Notes: generated from the sequence alone by a model not told the origin. A stretch of 64,000 bases of DNA from an uncultured Muribaculaceae bacterium (GCA_934636465.1 CAKUAR010000004.1:1-64000), one strand, 5' to 3'. Positions 34,812 through 44,820 are shown, numbered from the stretch's first letter. Numbers and translations: made by a program.

Positions 34812-35873
34812 ATGAGCGCATCAGTCCTTTTCACAAACGATGTGGCGTTGGCCATCGACAATGTCTGTGCCGAGAGCGCAATCTCTCCACAGCAGGTTTT
34901 CGTGTTCACCGACACCAATGCCGACCGCCTTGTTCTGCCGGCCGTCAGCAGCAGTTTTCTTGCTAATGCGCACAAAATCGTGATGCCGGCCGGTGAGGTC
35001 AACAAAAACCTCGACACGCTGCAAAAGGTCTGGATTGAGCTTGAGCGCGGTGGAGCCACACGCTCCGCCCTGCTCATCAACGTTGGCGGTGGCGTGGTCA
35101 CCGACCTGGGCGGCTTTGCGGCTTCCACATTCAAAAGGGGCATCAAGTTCATCAACTGCCCCACCACTTTGCTCAGTGCGGTCGATGCCTCGGTTGGCGG
35201 CAAAACTGGCATCGACTTCAACGGCCTTAAAAACGAGATTGGCGTAATCCGCGATGCATTCAGAGTCGTTATTTCCACCAAGTTTTTCTCCACCTTGCCA
35301 CATTCCGAGGTCTTGTCGGGCTATGCCGAGATGCTCAAGCACGCGCTGCTCAGCAGTGCGGCCGATTTCAGTGCACTGTCAGCGCTCGACGTCTGCCACG
35401 TCGCACCTGGCGAAATTCTGCCGTTGGTTGAGTCGTCAGTCAAAATCAAGCAGCGCTTTGTGCAGGCCGACCAGTTTGAAACAGGCATTCGCAAGGCGTT
35501 GAACCTCGGCCACACCGTTGGCCACGCTTTCGAGGACTTTGCCCTTCAGCGCAATTCTCCAGTGCCTCACGGCTATGCCGTGGCGTGGGGGCTTCTCGCC
35601 GAACTTATCCTCTCGCACATGATTTGCCGTTTTCCAAGCCAGCATCTCTATTCACTTGCCGAGGTCATCAACGGCTGCTATGGTGCGTTCCGCTTCACTT
35701 GCAACGACTACGATACCCTGCTCCAGTTCATGCGCCACGACAAAAAGAGCCTGCATGGCGAAATCAACTGCACCTTGCTCACCGATATTGCACAACCCTC
35801 TATCAACAATGCCGTCTCTCCCGACGACATGAGGGCTGCCCTCGACATATTCCGCGACATGACGCATTGCTGA
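34812..35873 (+). CDS. aroB: 3-dehydroquinate synthase
   Basis: 353 aa. NAD-binding GGGVVTDLGGFAASTFKRG and VDASVGGKTGIDFNGLKNEIG, and the metal-binding stretch with RKALNLGHTVGHAFE plus the later PHGYAVAWGL are all present. Known role: converts DAHP to 3-dehydroquinate, the second step of the shikimate pathway, in the cytoplasm with NAD and Zn. No other aro gene is next to it. Confidence 0.97.
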   Translation: MSASVLFTNDVALAIDNVCAESAISPQQVFVFTDTNADRLVLPAVSSSFLANAHKIVMPAGEVNKNLDTLQKVWIELERGGATRSALLINVGGGVVTDLGGFAASTFKRGIKFINCPTTLLSAVDASVGGKTGIDFNGLKNEIGVIRDAFRVVISTKFFSTLPHSEVLSGYAEMLKHALLSSAADFSALSALDVCHVAPGEILPLVESSVKIKQRFVQADQFETGIRKALNLGHTVGHAFEDFALQRNSPVPHGYAVAWGLLAELILSHMICRFPSQHLYSLAEVINGCYGAFRFTCNDYDTLLQFMRHDKKSLHGEINCTLLTDIAQPSINNAVSPDDMRAALDIFRDMTHC

Positions 35874-35958
35874 AGCGCCTTTATCCATTCGCGGTCAACT
35901 CAAACTCAAACTCAAAAACAAAATTAAAATTCAGTCATTTTCACAACTTCTCAAGCAA

Positions 35959-38391
35959 ATGAAACATTCTTTCCTGCTTTTTGCATTTATAGTGCTTTGT
36001 GCTTTGTCGGCCAATTCTGCCACACAGCACATTCCGTTCAACGACAACTGGAAATTCATTCTTGCCGACAACCAGTCTTTCGCGCAACCAGAGTTCAACG
36101 ATGCCGATTGGCGCACATTGAGCGTGCCTCACGACTGGAGCATCGAAGGCAAATACGACAAATCCAACCCTAGCGGCCCGCAAGGCGGCTTCATGCCCTG
36201 CGGCACAGGGTGGTATCGCAAGCACTTCACACTCGATGCCTCTAGGTCGGGCAAACGTGTGTTCATCAATTTCGACGGCGTGTATATGAAAAGCCAGGTG
36301 TGGATTAACGGCCGCATGGTGGGCGAGTATCCCAACGGCTACAATGCGTTCCACTACGACATCACGCCTTTCGTCAAGTTCGGCGGTGCCGACAATGTGC
36401 TTGCCGTCAAGGTTGACAACTCGCTGCAACCCGGCTCGCGCTGGTATTCAGGCTCTGGCATCTATCGCGATGTCACCCTCACTCTCACCGAGCAGATGCA
36501 CTTTGTGCAAAATGGCACTTTCGTCACCACACCTCTTGTCACGGCGCAAAAAGCCAAACTTGCCGTCAAGGCTAAGATTATCAACAACCGTTACCCCGAA
36601 ACAGTGTTCCACTGGACCGACAACACTGACCTCTATGTGTGGACTCGCAGCGACAGCAATAAGACCGTGGTGCAAGGCGCCAACCGTCGCATCTCCAAGC
36701 CGGTTGACTTCACATTTTCTCTCTGCGACCTCGGCGGCAAAGTGCTGGCCACACACACCGTCACTCGCGAGATTGGCGACTTCACCCAGACCACCGTTGC
36801 CGACTCTTTGTCTATCAGCAACCCTGCATTGTGGTCGCCCGACTCTCCCAACCTCTACAAGCTGCTTTGCAGCATCAGCATTGCCGACAGCGTCATCGAC
36901 AGCCAAACCATTACCGTCGGTTTCCGCGACATCAAGTTCTCTCCAGAGTCGGGCATGACAGTCAACGGCAAACCCGAAAAACTCAAAGGTGTGTGCCTGC
37001 ACCAGAATGTCGGACCTTTTGGCACCGCCGTTCCACGCGACGTGTGGCGTGCCCGTCTTTTGTCGCTCAAGGACATGGGCTGCAATGCCTTGCGCCTAAG
37101 TCACTATCCGTTTCCAGCATATTTCTATGACCTCTGCGATAGTCTTGGTTTCTTCGTTTCCAATGAGATTTTCGATGAGTGGAACCGCGGACAAGAATGG
37201 GGCTATAGCGAGACGTCCTATGGCAAGATGCCCTACACTTATCACCTCTATTTCAACCAATGGGCCGAAACCGACCTGCGCCGCATGATTTCACGCGACC
37301 GCAATCACCCTTGCGTCATGCTCTATGTGTTGGGCAACGAGATTCCTAATCAGCGCATCGAGGGCAACGACATTGCCCGCCGTCTGGTAAAGATTGCCAA
37401 GGACGAAGACCCCACGCGCCCCGTCACTGCCGCCTGCGACTTCTTTGTGGGAGCTAACAAGGCCGGCTTCCTCGATTGCTTCGACATCGCCGGTTACAAC
37501 TACATCGACCGTATTCACACCGATAGTCTTTATGCCCAAGAGCATGCCATCTACCCCAACCGCATTTTGCTCGGCACAGAGACTTATAACTCTGCCGACA
37601 ACCCCATTTGGGTCAAAAAGACCAAGTCTTGCATCGGAGAGTTCATCTGGGTTGGTTTCGACTACCTCGGCGAGATTGTTTGGGACGGCGACCGTGGCTG
37701 GAACGAGAGCATGAACGACATTGCCGGCTTCCCCAAGCCTGAATTTTTCTTGCGCAAAGCCTATTGGTCAGCACAACCCACAGTGCATGCAGGAGTCACC
37801 ACCACACCGGCACACCCCGACTTCGCTTGGCGGCCAGCTTCAGTTGCCGACCACTGGAACTGGGTTCCCGACACCACTCTCAACGTTGTGGTGTTCAGCA
37901 ACTGCAAGGAAGTGGAGCTGCAACTCAATGGCCGCAGTCTTGGCCGTAAAGCCGTTGATGCCGACAGTTGTTTCGCCAAGTTCCCTGCCGTTCACTATAA
38001 GACAGGCACACTCAAGGCCATTGCCTACAACGGCGGCAAGCGTCGCGTTGCCGAGCACACTCTTGTCACCACCGCCGCCACACCGTCGCAGCTCGTATTC
38101 AGCAACGTAAAAGGCGACAAAATCGACTACATCGAGGTTGCCGCCTGCGACAAGCGCGGCCACCGCATTCCGTCATATTGCGGCACAGCCGCCATTTCCG
38201 CCAGTGGCTGCCGCATCGTTGGCATCGACAACGGCAACCAGCACGACCCGCAAGGCAAGAAATACACATCGGCATCGCAAGGCGACTTCTTTGAGGGTCG
38301 TCTCCGCCTCTATGTCGATAAAACCACAGCTGGCTCTGTCACCGTCACCATTCCTGATGTCAAGCCGCTGGTCATCACGTTGCGTCGTTAA
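35959..38391 (+). CDS. Glycoside hydrolase family 2 (predicted beta-galactosidase)
   Basis: 810 aa with signal peptide MKHSFLLFAFIVLCALSANSA. The order is sugar-binding jelly-roll (about 25-190, with GTGWYRKHFTLDA), Ig-like domain (200-310), TIM barrel (315-610) and C-terminal beta domains. Catalytic acid/base E461 sits in VLGNEIPN and the nucleophile E541 in GTETYNS, both conserved in GH2; FKEVG-type and DLCDSLGFFVSNEIFDEW are typical as well. Known role: removes terminal beta-linked sugars, most often galactose. The periplasm is likely. The gene stands at the start of a carbohydrate-active region that continues to 50 kb. Confidence 0.9.
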   Translation: MKHSFLLFAFIVLCALSANSATQHIPFNDNWKFILADNQSFAQPEFNDADWRTLSVPHDWSIEGKYDKSNPSGPQGGFMPCGTGWYRKHFTLDASRSGKRVFINFDGVYMKSQVWINGRMVGEYPNGYNAFHYDITPFVKFGGADNVLAVKVDNSLQPGSRWYSGSGIYRDVTLTLTEQMHFVQNGTFVTTPLVTAQKAKLAVKAKIINNRYPETVFHWTDNTDLYVWTRSDSNKTVVQGANRRISKPVDFTFSLCDLGGKVLATHTVTREIGDFTQTTVADSLSISNPALWSPDSPNLYKLLCSISIADSVIDSQTITVGFRDIKFSPESGMTVNGKPEKLKGVCLHQNVGPFGTAVPRDVWRARLLSLKDMGCNALRLSHYPFPAYFYDLCDSLGFFVSNEIFDEWNRGQEWGYSETSYGKMPYTYHLYFNQWAETDLRRMISRDRNHPCVMLYVLGNEIPNQRIEGNDIARRLVKIAKDEDPTRPVTAACDFFVGANKAGFLDCFDIAGYNYIDRIHTDSLYAQEHAIYPNRILLGTETYNSADNPIWVKKTKSCIGEFIWVGFDYLGEIVWDGDRGWNESMNDIAGFPKPEFFLRKAYWSAQPTVHAGVTTTPAHPDFAWRPASVADHWNWVPDTTLNVVVFSNCKEVELQLNGRSLGRKAVDADSCFAKFPAVHYKTGTLKAIAYNGGKRRVAEHTLVTTAATPSQLVFSNVKGDKIDYIEVAACDKRGHRIPSYCGTAAISASGCRIVGIDNGNQHDPQGKKYTSASQGDFFEGRLRLYVDKTTAGSVTVTIPDVKPLVITLRR

Positions 38392-38463
38392 AAAAACGCG
38401 CCAGCGTGTCTCCCCACACGCCATTTTTGTTGCCAAAAACAAAATTCGCTCAATTTTAGGCAT

Positions 38464-38471
38464 TAACTTTG
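38464..38471 (+). promoter_or_regulatory. Possible -7 element before the broken outer-membrane gene
   Basis: TAACTTTG matches TAnnTTTG, 21 bp before the ATG at 38493. The -33 box is poor. Confidence 0.35.
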
Positions 38472-38492
38472 CACCCAGCAATTCAAACATTT

Positions 38493-38815
38493 ATGTCGAA
38501 GCGAATTTTGTTCTTGGCAACTTTTTTCATCGCCGTCTTGGTTCAGACTATGGCACAAGCCGCCCCAGCAGTGGCCGACTCAGTGCCAGCCGACACCACA
38601 ATGGCTGGCAGCGACTCCAACTTTTTCGACCGCGTAACCCAGCGGCGCTGGTTTCAAGCCACTTATCTCGGTGCGTCAATAAACTGCAACGTGCGCAAGA
38701 AGAGCTGTTTAGCGGCATTTTCATCGACTATAATATCCAAGCGCCTCGCAGCAATAGCAGCAACGAATACATTCACCTCATGACTCTGGGGGCTAAAGTC
38801 GGTGTCAAGCTCTAA
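38493..38815 (+). pseudogene. Remnant of an outer-membrane protein gene, frame broken
   Basis: The ATG at 38493 opens a frame with a signal peptide (MSKRILFLATFFIAVLVQTMAQA) and RRWFQATYLGASIN, then runs out of family-like sequence. From about 38660 the +2-shifted frame gives LQRAQEELFSGIFIDYNIQA and ends IHLMTLGAKVGVKL-stop at 38815, which looks like the last strand of a beta-barrel. The two halves together are about 105 codons, much shorter than any barrel of this type, so an internal deletion plus a frameshift is the simplest reading. It still has a -7 element upstream. A sequencing error could explain the shift but not the missing middle. Confidence 0.6.
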
Positions 38816-38882
38816 CGCACACCGCCCCCGCCACATTCCACAAGCTGTCAGATTGCTAACTGTCACAAAAACTGGCATAGTC

Positions 38883-38915
38883 TTGTCCTTTTATGCCCAA
38901 TTTTCATTACCTTTG
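38883..38915 (+). promoter_or_regulatory. Promoter of the GH106 gene
   Basis: TTG (38883-38885), 22 bp, TACCTTTG (38908-38915), 42 bp before the ATG at 38958. Confidence 0.6.
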
Positions 38916-38957
38916 GATAAAGAAACGACTTCTAAAAACATCAACATTTTTCCAGCA

Positions 38958-41900
38958 ATGATAAAATTCAGCCACATGCACGGTCTTGCTTCCGTTTTGG
39001 TTGCGTCAGCAATAACTTGCTTCCACGCGTCACAACTATGCGCCAAGACCTCGGCCTGCAATTCCAATCCCACAGTTTCACAAGTGGTAAACGCCTTTAC
39101 CAATCCCCCACGCGATGCCTATCCGCGAGTGTGGTGGCACTGGATGAACGGCAACATCACAAAAGACGGCATAAAGAAAGACCTGTTATGGATGAAATCA
39201 GCAGGTATTGCCGGCTTCACCAATTTCGACGCCGGTCTTGAGACTCCGCAAATCGTTAAAGAGCGACTTGTTTATATGGACCCCAAGTGGAAAGATGCGT
39301 TCAACTACGCGCTCGACCTCGCCGACTCGCTGAAATTTGAAGTCACCATCGCCAGCTCTCCTGGTTGGAGTGTCACAGGCGGCCCTTGGGTCAGCAAAGA
39401 CGACGCCATGAAGAAGCTCGTGTGGCGCGACATCACAATCAACGGTGGCAGTCTTTTCCACGACAAGCTTCCTGATGGCTACACCGTGTGCGGCACCTAT
39501 CAGGACCTTCCGCGCGACGCGACCAATCCCCACAAGCACGACTACTACCGCGATATTGCCGTAGTTGCCGTGAAACTGCCCGACAACGACAAGTCAATGC
39601 TTGAGCTCAACCCTCGCATCACCACAAGCGACGGTTCTTCAGCCACGGCTCTCACCGACGGCAACCTCAACACGTCTTGCCCCATAGGCTGCGACAGCAA
39701 CAGCTTCAGCTGGATTTTAGTGGAGTTCCCACAAAAGCAGACCATTCGTTGCATGCAGCTTGCCATCACAGGCCAAGAGCGTGGACAATTCGCCAGAGTG
39801 CTCGAGTGCAGCGACGACGGCATCACGTTCCGTCCGGTGCTTAGCAGACTGCCTGTCACCAACGCCAGCTCGCGCACCATCGACTTTCCCGATGCCTCGG
39901 CCAAGTATTTCCGCTTGCGCAATGCCGTCAAAGGTCAAGGTCTCAACTACACCGAAATGCAGTTGTTGCCTGTAGCGCGTGTCAACATCGACACCGAAAA
40001 GGCTGGCTTTGCCGTGTCATCTACCATAGCCGACTTCTATCCTACTCCCGAAACCGGCGATGCCATTAGCCTTGACAACGTGGTTGACTTGACATCAAAG
40101 GTCAACAATGGTGTTCTCACATGGCAAGTGCCTGACGGACGTTGGCGCATCTTCCGGTTTGGCTACAACCTCACAGGCCAGACCAACGGCCCCGCTTCGC
40201 CCGAAGCCACTGGTCTTGAGGTTGACAAATTCGACAAAGTAGCTGTCAAGAAATACTACAACGAATATTTCAAAATGTATCAAAATGCCTCGCGCAATCG
40301 CCTTGGCAAAGTCATTTCACACCTCATGATTGACAGCTACGAGGCCGGTTGCCAAACATGGACTCCGCAAATGCCCGACAAATTCAAGAAACGCAACGGC
40401 TACAGCATCACCTCTTGGCTCCCGGTGCTTGCCGGCCAACTCGTGGGCAGCGCCAAGCAGAGCGAGCAGTTCCTTTTTGACTGGCGCACCACACTTAGCG
40501 ACCTCATCTGCGAGAATCACTACGATGTGATGCGCGAAATTCTTGCCGACTATGGCATGAAACGCTACAATGAGTCGCAGGAACACTATCGCATGTATGT
40601 GGCCGACGGCATGGACGTGAAGCGAAACGCAGAAATCCCCATGTCGGCTTTCTGGATAAGAGACAACGGTTTCTATCAGCTTAGTCCGCTGCCAGAGGCC
40701 GATATTCGCGAGTCAGCGTCGGTGGCTCACATCTATGGGCAAAACGTGTGTGCCGCCGAGTCATTCACCACCTACGGACTCGGCACCGTCGATGGCGTGA
40801 GGGCTTATATCAACACTCCAGCCAATCTGAAGCACGCTGCCGATGCCGCCATGGCCTATGGCCTCAACCGTTTCGTGATTCACTGCTCGGTTCACCAGCC
40901 ATGCGACGACAAAATCCCAGGCCTCGGCCTTGGTCCTTATGGACAGTGGTTCAACCGCCACGAGACATGGGCACACGAAGCCAAAGCGTGGATTGACTAC
41001 CTGGGTCGCAGCACCTATATGCTTCAGCAAGGCAAGTTCGTGGCCGACATTGCCTATTTCTATGGCGAGGACAAAAACATCACAAGCCGTTTTGGCAATG
41101 AAAGGGTAAAAGTGCCCGAAGGCTACAGCTTCGACTTTGTGAACGCCTCTATTTTGCAAAATGTGCTTAAAATCAAGAACAATAACCTCACCACTGCTTC
41201 TGGCATGAGCTACAAAGTGCTCGTTCTCGATGAGCAAATTCGCTTCATGTCACTTCCTGTGCTCAAAAGAATTGCCCAAATGGCAAAAAGCGGCGTCATA
41301 ATAATTGGCAACAAACCTCAGGCTTGTGCCAACCTCAATGCCGACCAAAAGCAGTTCGACAAACTGGTCAATGAGGTCTGGAACTCTGGCAAGACCAACG
41401 TCTATCAGTTCAGTGCCATGACCGAAGCACTCGCCAAGGCGGGAGTTGCTCCCGATGTGAAATACATGTCACAAAACACTGGCGAAGTGCATTTCGTTCA
41501 CCGCCAGCTTGCCGACGGTCACATTTATTGGTTTGCCAACATAAGCCCTGAAGCGCGCAAGGTCAAGGTTTCATGCCGCGTCTCTGGCAAGAAGCCCTAC
41601 GTTCTGCACCCCGAAACTGGCATAAAAGAAGAAATCGCTTACCAGATGCTTGACGGACGTACAATTATAACTCTCGACCTCACTGCCGACGACGCACAAT
41701 TCGTGATTTTCGAAGAAAACACCTCTGCCGCCAAGCACGAGCTTCCTGCCACCGAACTTGTTGAGCGCATGTCTATCAGCAGTCCGTGGACAGTTAATTT
41801 CCAAGAAAACCGCGGAGCTTCAGCACAAGCCGTTTTCCAAAGGCTCAAATCTTTGTCTGAATCAAACGTTGGCAGTGTCCGTTATTTTTCCGGCACCGCA

Positions 41901-42254
41901 CGCTACTCCTGCACATTCCACTGGAATTCCGCAGCTCCAAAAGATGCTCTCTATCTCGACCTCGGTGAGGTTTATAACATGGCCCGCGTCAAGCTAAACG
42001 GCACCGACCTCGGCCTGGTGTGGAAGCGGCCGTTCATTGTTCCTGTTGGCAATGCCATTCGCGACGGAGAGAACGAACTTGAAATTGAGGTGACCGACAC
42101 TTGGCAAAACCGCCTTATAGGCGACGCTCAACCTAATGTCACCAACCCCATAACCTACACTGCAGTCAAGTTCTACAATGCAGCCGACACCCTTTATCCT
42201 GCCGGACTTGTAGGCCCAGTTAAGATTATCGAGAAAATGCAAATGCCAAAATAA
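38958..42254 (+). CDS. Predicted alpha-L-rhamnosidase, GH106 family
   Basis: 1098 aa from the ATG at 38958 (MIKFSHMHGLASVLVASAITCF, signal); a second ATG at 38976 is possible. The frame is open further up, over the promoter, and is not used. N-terminal YPRVWWHWMNGNITKDGIKK and IASSPGWSVTGGPWVSKDDAMKK are typical for GH106. A discoidin-like part is visible at about 215-330 (ARVLECSDDGITFRPVL, RTIDFPDASAKYFRLRNAV), then YEAGCQTWTPQMPDKFKKRNGY, and a C-terminal jelly-roll (LDLGEVYNMARVKLNGTDLG). Known role: calcium-dependent inverting rhamnosidase acting on rhamnogalacturonan-type chains. No SusCD is near. Confidence 0.88.
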   Translation: MIKFSHMHGLASVLVASAITCFHASQLCAKTSACNSNPTVSQVVNAFTNPPRDAYPRVWWHWMNGNITKDGIKKDLLWMKSAGIAGFTNFDAGLETPQIVKERLVYMDPKWKDAFNYALDLADSLKFEVTIASSPGWSVTGGPWVSKDDAMKKLVWRDITINGGSLFHDKLPDGYTVCGTYQDLPRDATNPHKHDYYRDIAVVAVKLPDNDKSMLELNPRITTSDGSSATALTDGNLNTSCPIGCDSNSFSWILVEFPQKQTIRCMQLAITGQERGQFARVLECSDDGITFRPVLSRLPVTNASSRTIDFPDASAKYFRLRNAVKGQGLNYTEMQLLPVARVNIDTEKAGFAVSSTIADFYPTPETGDAISLDNVVDLTSKVNNGVLTWQVPDGRWRIFRFGYNLTGQTNGPASPEATGLEVDKFDKVAVKKYYNEYFKMYQNASRNRLGKVISHLMIDSYEAGCQTWTPQMPDKFKKRNGYSITSWLPVLAGQLVGSAKQSEQFLFDWRTTLSDLICENHYDVMREILADYGMKRYNESQEHYRMYVADGMDVKRNAEIPMSAFWIRDNGFYQLSPLPEADIRESASVAHIYGQNVCAAESFTTYGLGTVDGVRAYINTPANLKHAADAAMAYGLNRFVIHCSVHQPCDDKIPGLGLGPYGQWFNRHETWAHEAKAWIDYLGRSTYMLQQGKFVADIAYFYGEDKNITSRFGNERVKVPEGYSFDFVNASILQNVLKIKNNNLTTASGMSYKVLVLDEQIRFMSLPVLKRIAQMAKSGVIIIGNKPQACANLNADQKQFDKLVNEVWNSGKTNVYQFSAMTEALAKAGVAPDVKYMSQNTGEVHFVHRQLADGHIYWFANISPEARKVKVSCRVSGKKPYVLHPETGIKEEIAYQMLDGRTIITLDLTADDAQFVIFEENTSAAKHELPATELVERMSISSPWTVNFQENRGASAQAVFQRLKSLSESNVGSVRYFSGTARYSCTFHWNSAAPKDALYLDLGEVYNMARVKLNGTDLGLVWKRPFIVPVGNAIRDGENELEIEVTDTWQNRLIGDAQPNVTNPITYTAVKFYNAADTLYPAGLVGPVKIIEKMQMPK

Positions 42255-42446
42255 GCATTACTAACCCATAAGCTAAAGGGGCGAGCACCGCACAAGCATG
42301 CTCGCCTCTTTCTGTTTCGTGTCGCAAGCCATGTGCGCCACTCTGAAGCAACTGACAATTCAAGCAAACAAATTCAAAAAAATGGCTTATAGATGTTAAA
42401 AATACAACTCAAAACGCCCTTAAACACTTTGGGTGGTGGCGTTTGG

Positions 42447-42478
42447 ATTGTGAGTTGATAAAAAATTTGGTAACTTTG
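42447..42478 (+). promoter_or_regulatory. Promoter of the GT5-like gene
   Basis: TTG at 42448-42450, 20 bp, TAACTTTG (42471-42478), 25 bp before the ATG at 42504. Confidence 0.6.
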
Positions 42479-42503
42479 CATATAAATTTAATTTGTTTGA
42501 ACC

Positions 42504-43310
42504 ATGGATGTAAATAAAGTATTATACATCTCTCAAGAGATTGCACCCTACCTGCCCGACACACCAATGTCAGTGTTATGCAGAGATTTGCCCAAAGGCG
42601 TGCAAGAACATGGGTTGGAAGTCAGAACTTTTATGCCTAAATATGGTTTTGTGAACGAGCGTCGCAACCAGTTGCATGAGGTAATCAGGCTCAGTGGCAT
42701 GAATCTGATTATAGATGATACTGACCATCCATTGATAATCAAAGTTGCCACTCTCCAGCCTGCCAGAATGCAGGTTTATTTCATCTTCAACGAAGACTAT
42801 TTCTCCAAGAGCATCACAAAACAGCTTGAAACCGAAAGCTCGCCTAAAGACAACGACGAGCGCTCCATATTCTTCGTGAGAGGTGTGTTCGAAACCGTCA
42901 AGAAGCTGCGTTGGATTCCCGACGTGATTCACTGCTCCGGCTGGATTACGGCACTTGCCCCGCTCTACATAAAAGACTATTATGGCGACGATCCCACCTA
43001 CAGCAACACCAAGGTGGTGTATTCGCTCTTTGACGACGACTTCCAGACTCCTTTCGATGCACGACTTGCCGAGAAACTAAAGTTCGACGGTTTGAAAGAG
43101 GACAATTTCAAGGAACTTGAAGGCAAACAAGCCGATTATTTGGAGCTTACCAAACTCGCCATCGCCCACAGCGACGGCATTGTGCAATGCTCGGCAAATG
43201 TGCGCCCAGAAGTGCTTGAGCTGGTGAAAAAATCTGGCAAGCCATTCCTTCCGTTCCAGGAGGGCGACGAGTATGTGACGGCCTATACCGATTTCTACAA
43301 CAAGCTCTAA
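42504..43310 (+). CDS. Glycogen/starch synthase-like protein, N-terminal GT5 domain only
   Basis: 268 aa, covering only the N-terminal Rossmann domain of GT5 glycogen synthases (usual length about 480): VLYISQEIAPY, MPKYGFVNERRNQLHEV, RSIFFVRGVFETVKKLRWIPDVIHCSGWITALAPLYI and VVYSLFDDDFQTPF. The glucose-nucleotide motif K-x-G-G near the N-terminus is replaced (YLPDTPMSVLCRDLP), and the whole C-terminal domain is absent. It ends cleanly with a stop, with no in-frame continuation. Short proteins like this are common in Bacteroidales, next to a DUF4270 gene as here. Catalysis is doubtful; a regulatory or binding role is more likely (inference). Confidence 0.85.
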   Translation: MDVNKVLYISQEIAPYLPDTPMSVLCRDLPKGVQEHGLEVRTFMPKYGFVNERRNQLHEVIRLSGMNLIIDDTDHPLIIKVATLQPARMQVYFIFNEDYFSKSITKQLETESSPKDNDERSIFFVRGVFETVKKLRWIPDVIHCSGWITALAPLYIKDYYGDDPTYSNTKVVYSLFDDDFQTPFDARLAEKLKFDGLKEDNFKELEGKQADYLELTKLAIAHSDGIVQCSANVRPEVLELVKKSGKPFLPFQEGDEYVTAYTDFYNKL

Positions 43311-43375
43311 CACCGCCGCGCCGCAAAAAAAACAAGTATCTACTTATTTTTCATACACTGAGAGAAAAATTTCAC

Positions 43376-44806
43376 ATGAATAAATCGTTTGTAGTGTTGG
43401 TTGCCATAGCAGTGATGCTTGGCCTATATTCGTGCAACGACGAGACCATAGGGTCGTCGATAGCCGACACAGTCTCTACCGTCATAGAGGACTCAACGTT
43501 TTCAATCACAGGTCAGTCTGTTTGGAACAGCCACGTCTATGGCAAGGCCATAAGCCAAACTGACTCCACGGTGGGTTCTGCCGCACCGTTGCAACTTGTG
43601 GGAAAAATCAAGTCAAAGGGCTATGGACACCTGACTTCCGATGTTGTCACGCAATTCATGCCCACCGAGAAGATAGACACCATGGGTGTGCCCATCGACT
43701 GGCTCGACTCTTGCCGTCTGGCCTTGCGCATTCCGCGCGGCGGCTTCACCGGCGACTCTCTTGTACCTATGCGCATCAGCGTCTATCGCCTCAACAAGCA
43801 GATTCCACACCCCATCTACACCGACTTCAACCCATCGGGCTATTACAGTAAGAGCGACTTGCTCGGCACAGCCTCTTATTCTGCATCGGTGCTTGAGCAG
43901 GGCGACACTGCGCTCAACAAAAGAAACTACATAGTGTGCTATGTGCCACTTCCCCTTAGCTTTGCCAAGGAGGTATATACCAAGTTCAAGACCAACCCCG
44001 AAATTTTCAAAGACCCCACTGCGTTCAGCGAATTTTTCCCAGGTCTGTATATCACCACCACCTACGGAAGCGGACGTGTCATGAACTTCTATGATGCCGA
44101 AATCGAAACCTGGTATAAGAAGCAAGTGGAAGACGGCGACTCCATCGTGGTGCAATCACCAGTGCAGCAAACCATCATGGCAGCCACGCCCGAAATCGTG
44201 TCAAACAACAACATCAATCTTCAGCCCGACCAGAGCGTGAAAGACATGGTGTCTAGCGGCGACGCCATCATCATGGGTCCTGCCGGCTATGAGATGAAAG
44301 TCAACTTCCCCATTCAAGACATCATTGACCAGTATAAGGCGCGCGTTGGCAACAACATTGCCGTGCTCAACACGCTCTCGCTCACCATACCGGTAGAGGA
44401 GATTGAGAACGAATATGGTGTGCAACCACCCAAATACCTGCTCATGGTCAAGGCAAGCAAGCGTGACGACTTCATTGCCAACGACAGCATCACCAACAAC
44501 AAAGATTCGTTCTACGCCACCTACGACTCATCGAAACACCGCTATGTGTTCAGCGGCATGCGCAACTATATGATAAACATTCTAAACAATCAGAAAGGCA
44601 TAGCCACCGAAGACGACAAGGAATTCATCATCATGCCAGTTGATTTGCAGTTCTACAGCAGCTCCACAGGCTACTCCTACTACTACCCCTCAAGCACCAC
44701 AACGGTCATCACAGGCATAGGACCAGGAGTTTCCTCGCCGTCATTAGCAAAATTGTTGCTGCCGAAATCAAAAATTTCGATTAGTTATACACGACAATCG
44801 TTTTAA
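43376..44806 (+). CDS. DUF4270-type lipoprotein
   Basis: 476 aa with lipobox GLYSC (Cys20), followed by NDETIGSSIADTVSTVIEDS. The pattern is that of DUF4270 outer-surface lipoproteins: a start D-x-x-I-G, then repeated beta-rich segments (DSCRLALRIPRGGFTGDSLVPMRISVYRL, IYDTFNPSGYYSKSDLLG-like) and QFYSSSTGYSYYYPSS close to the end. Function is not known; the recurrent placing after the short GT5-like gene, 65 bp here, points to a shared envelope or polysaccharide process. It ends 7 bp before the promoter of tRNA-Thr. Confidence 0.85.
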   Translation: MNKSFVVLVAIAVMLGLYSCNDETIGSSIADTVSTVIEDSTFSITGQSVWNSHVYGKAISQTDSTVGSAAPLQLVGKIKSKGYGHLTSDVVTQFMPTEKIDTMGVPIDWLDSCRLALRIPRGGFTGDSLVPMRISVYRLNKQIPHPIYTDFNPSGYYSKSDLLGTASYSASVLEQGDTALNKRNYIVCYVPLPLSFAKEVYTKFKTNPEIFKDPTAFSEFFPGLYITTTYGSGRVMNFYDAEIETWYKKQVEDGDSIVVQSPVQQTIMAATPEIVSNNNINLQPDQSVKDMVSSGDAIIMGPAGYEMKVNFPIQDIIDQYKARVGNNIAVLNTLSLTIPVEEIENEYGVQPPKYLLMVKASKRDDFIANDSITNNKDSFYATYDSSKHRYVFSGMRNYMINILNNQKGIATEDDKEFIIMPVDLQFYSSSTGYSYYYPSSTTTVITGIGPGVSSPSLAKLLLPKSKISISYTRQSF

Positions 44807-44812
44807 TTGTTG

Positions 44813-44820
44813 TAAATTTG
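44813..44820 (+). promoter_or_regulatory. -7 element of the tRNA-Thr promoter
   Basis: TAAATTTG matches TAnnTTTG, 38 bp before the tRNA. The -33 region lies in the end of the DUF4270 gene and has no clear TTTG. Confidence 0.5.

Noticed and set aside
42504..43310. Considered a truncated pseudogene of glgA
   Set aside because: No remains of the C-terminal domain follow, the end is clean and a promoter is present; short proteins of this kind are widespread in the order.
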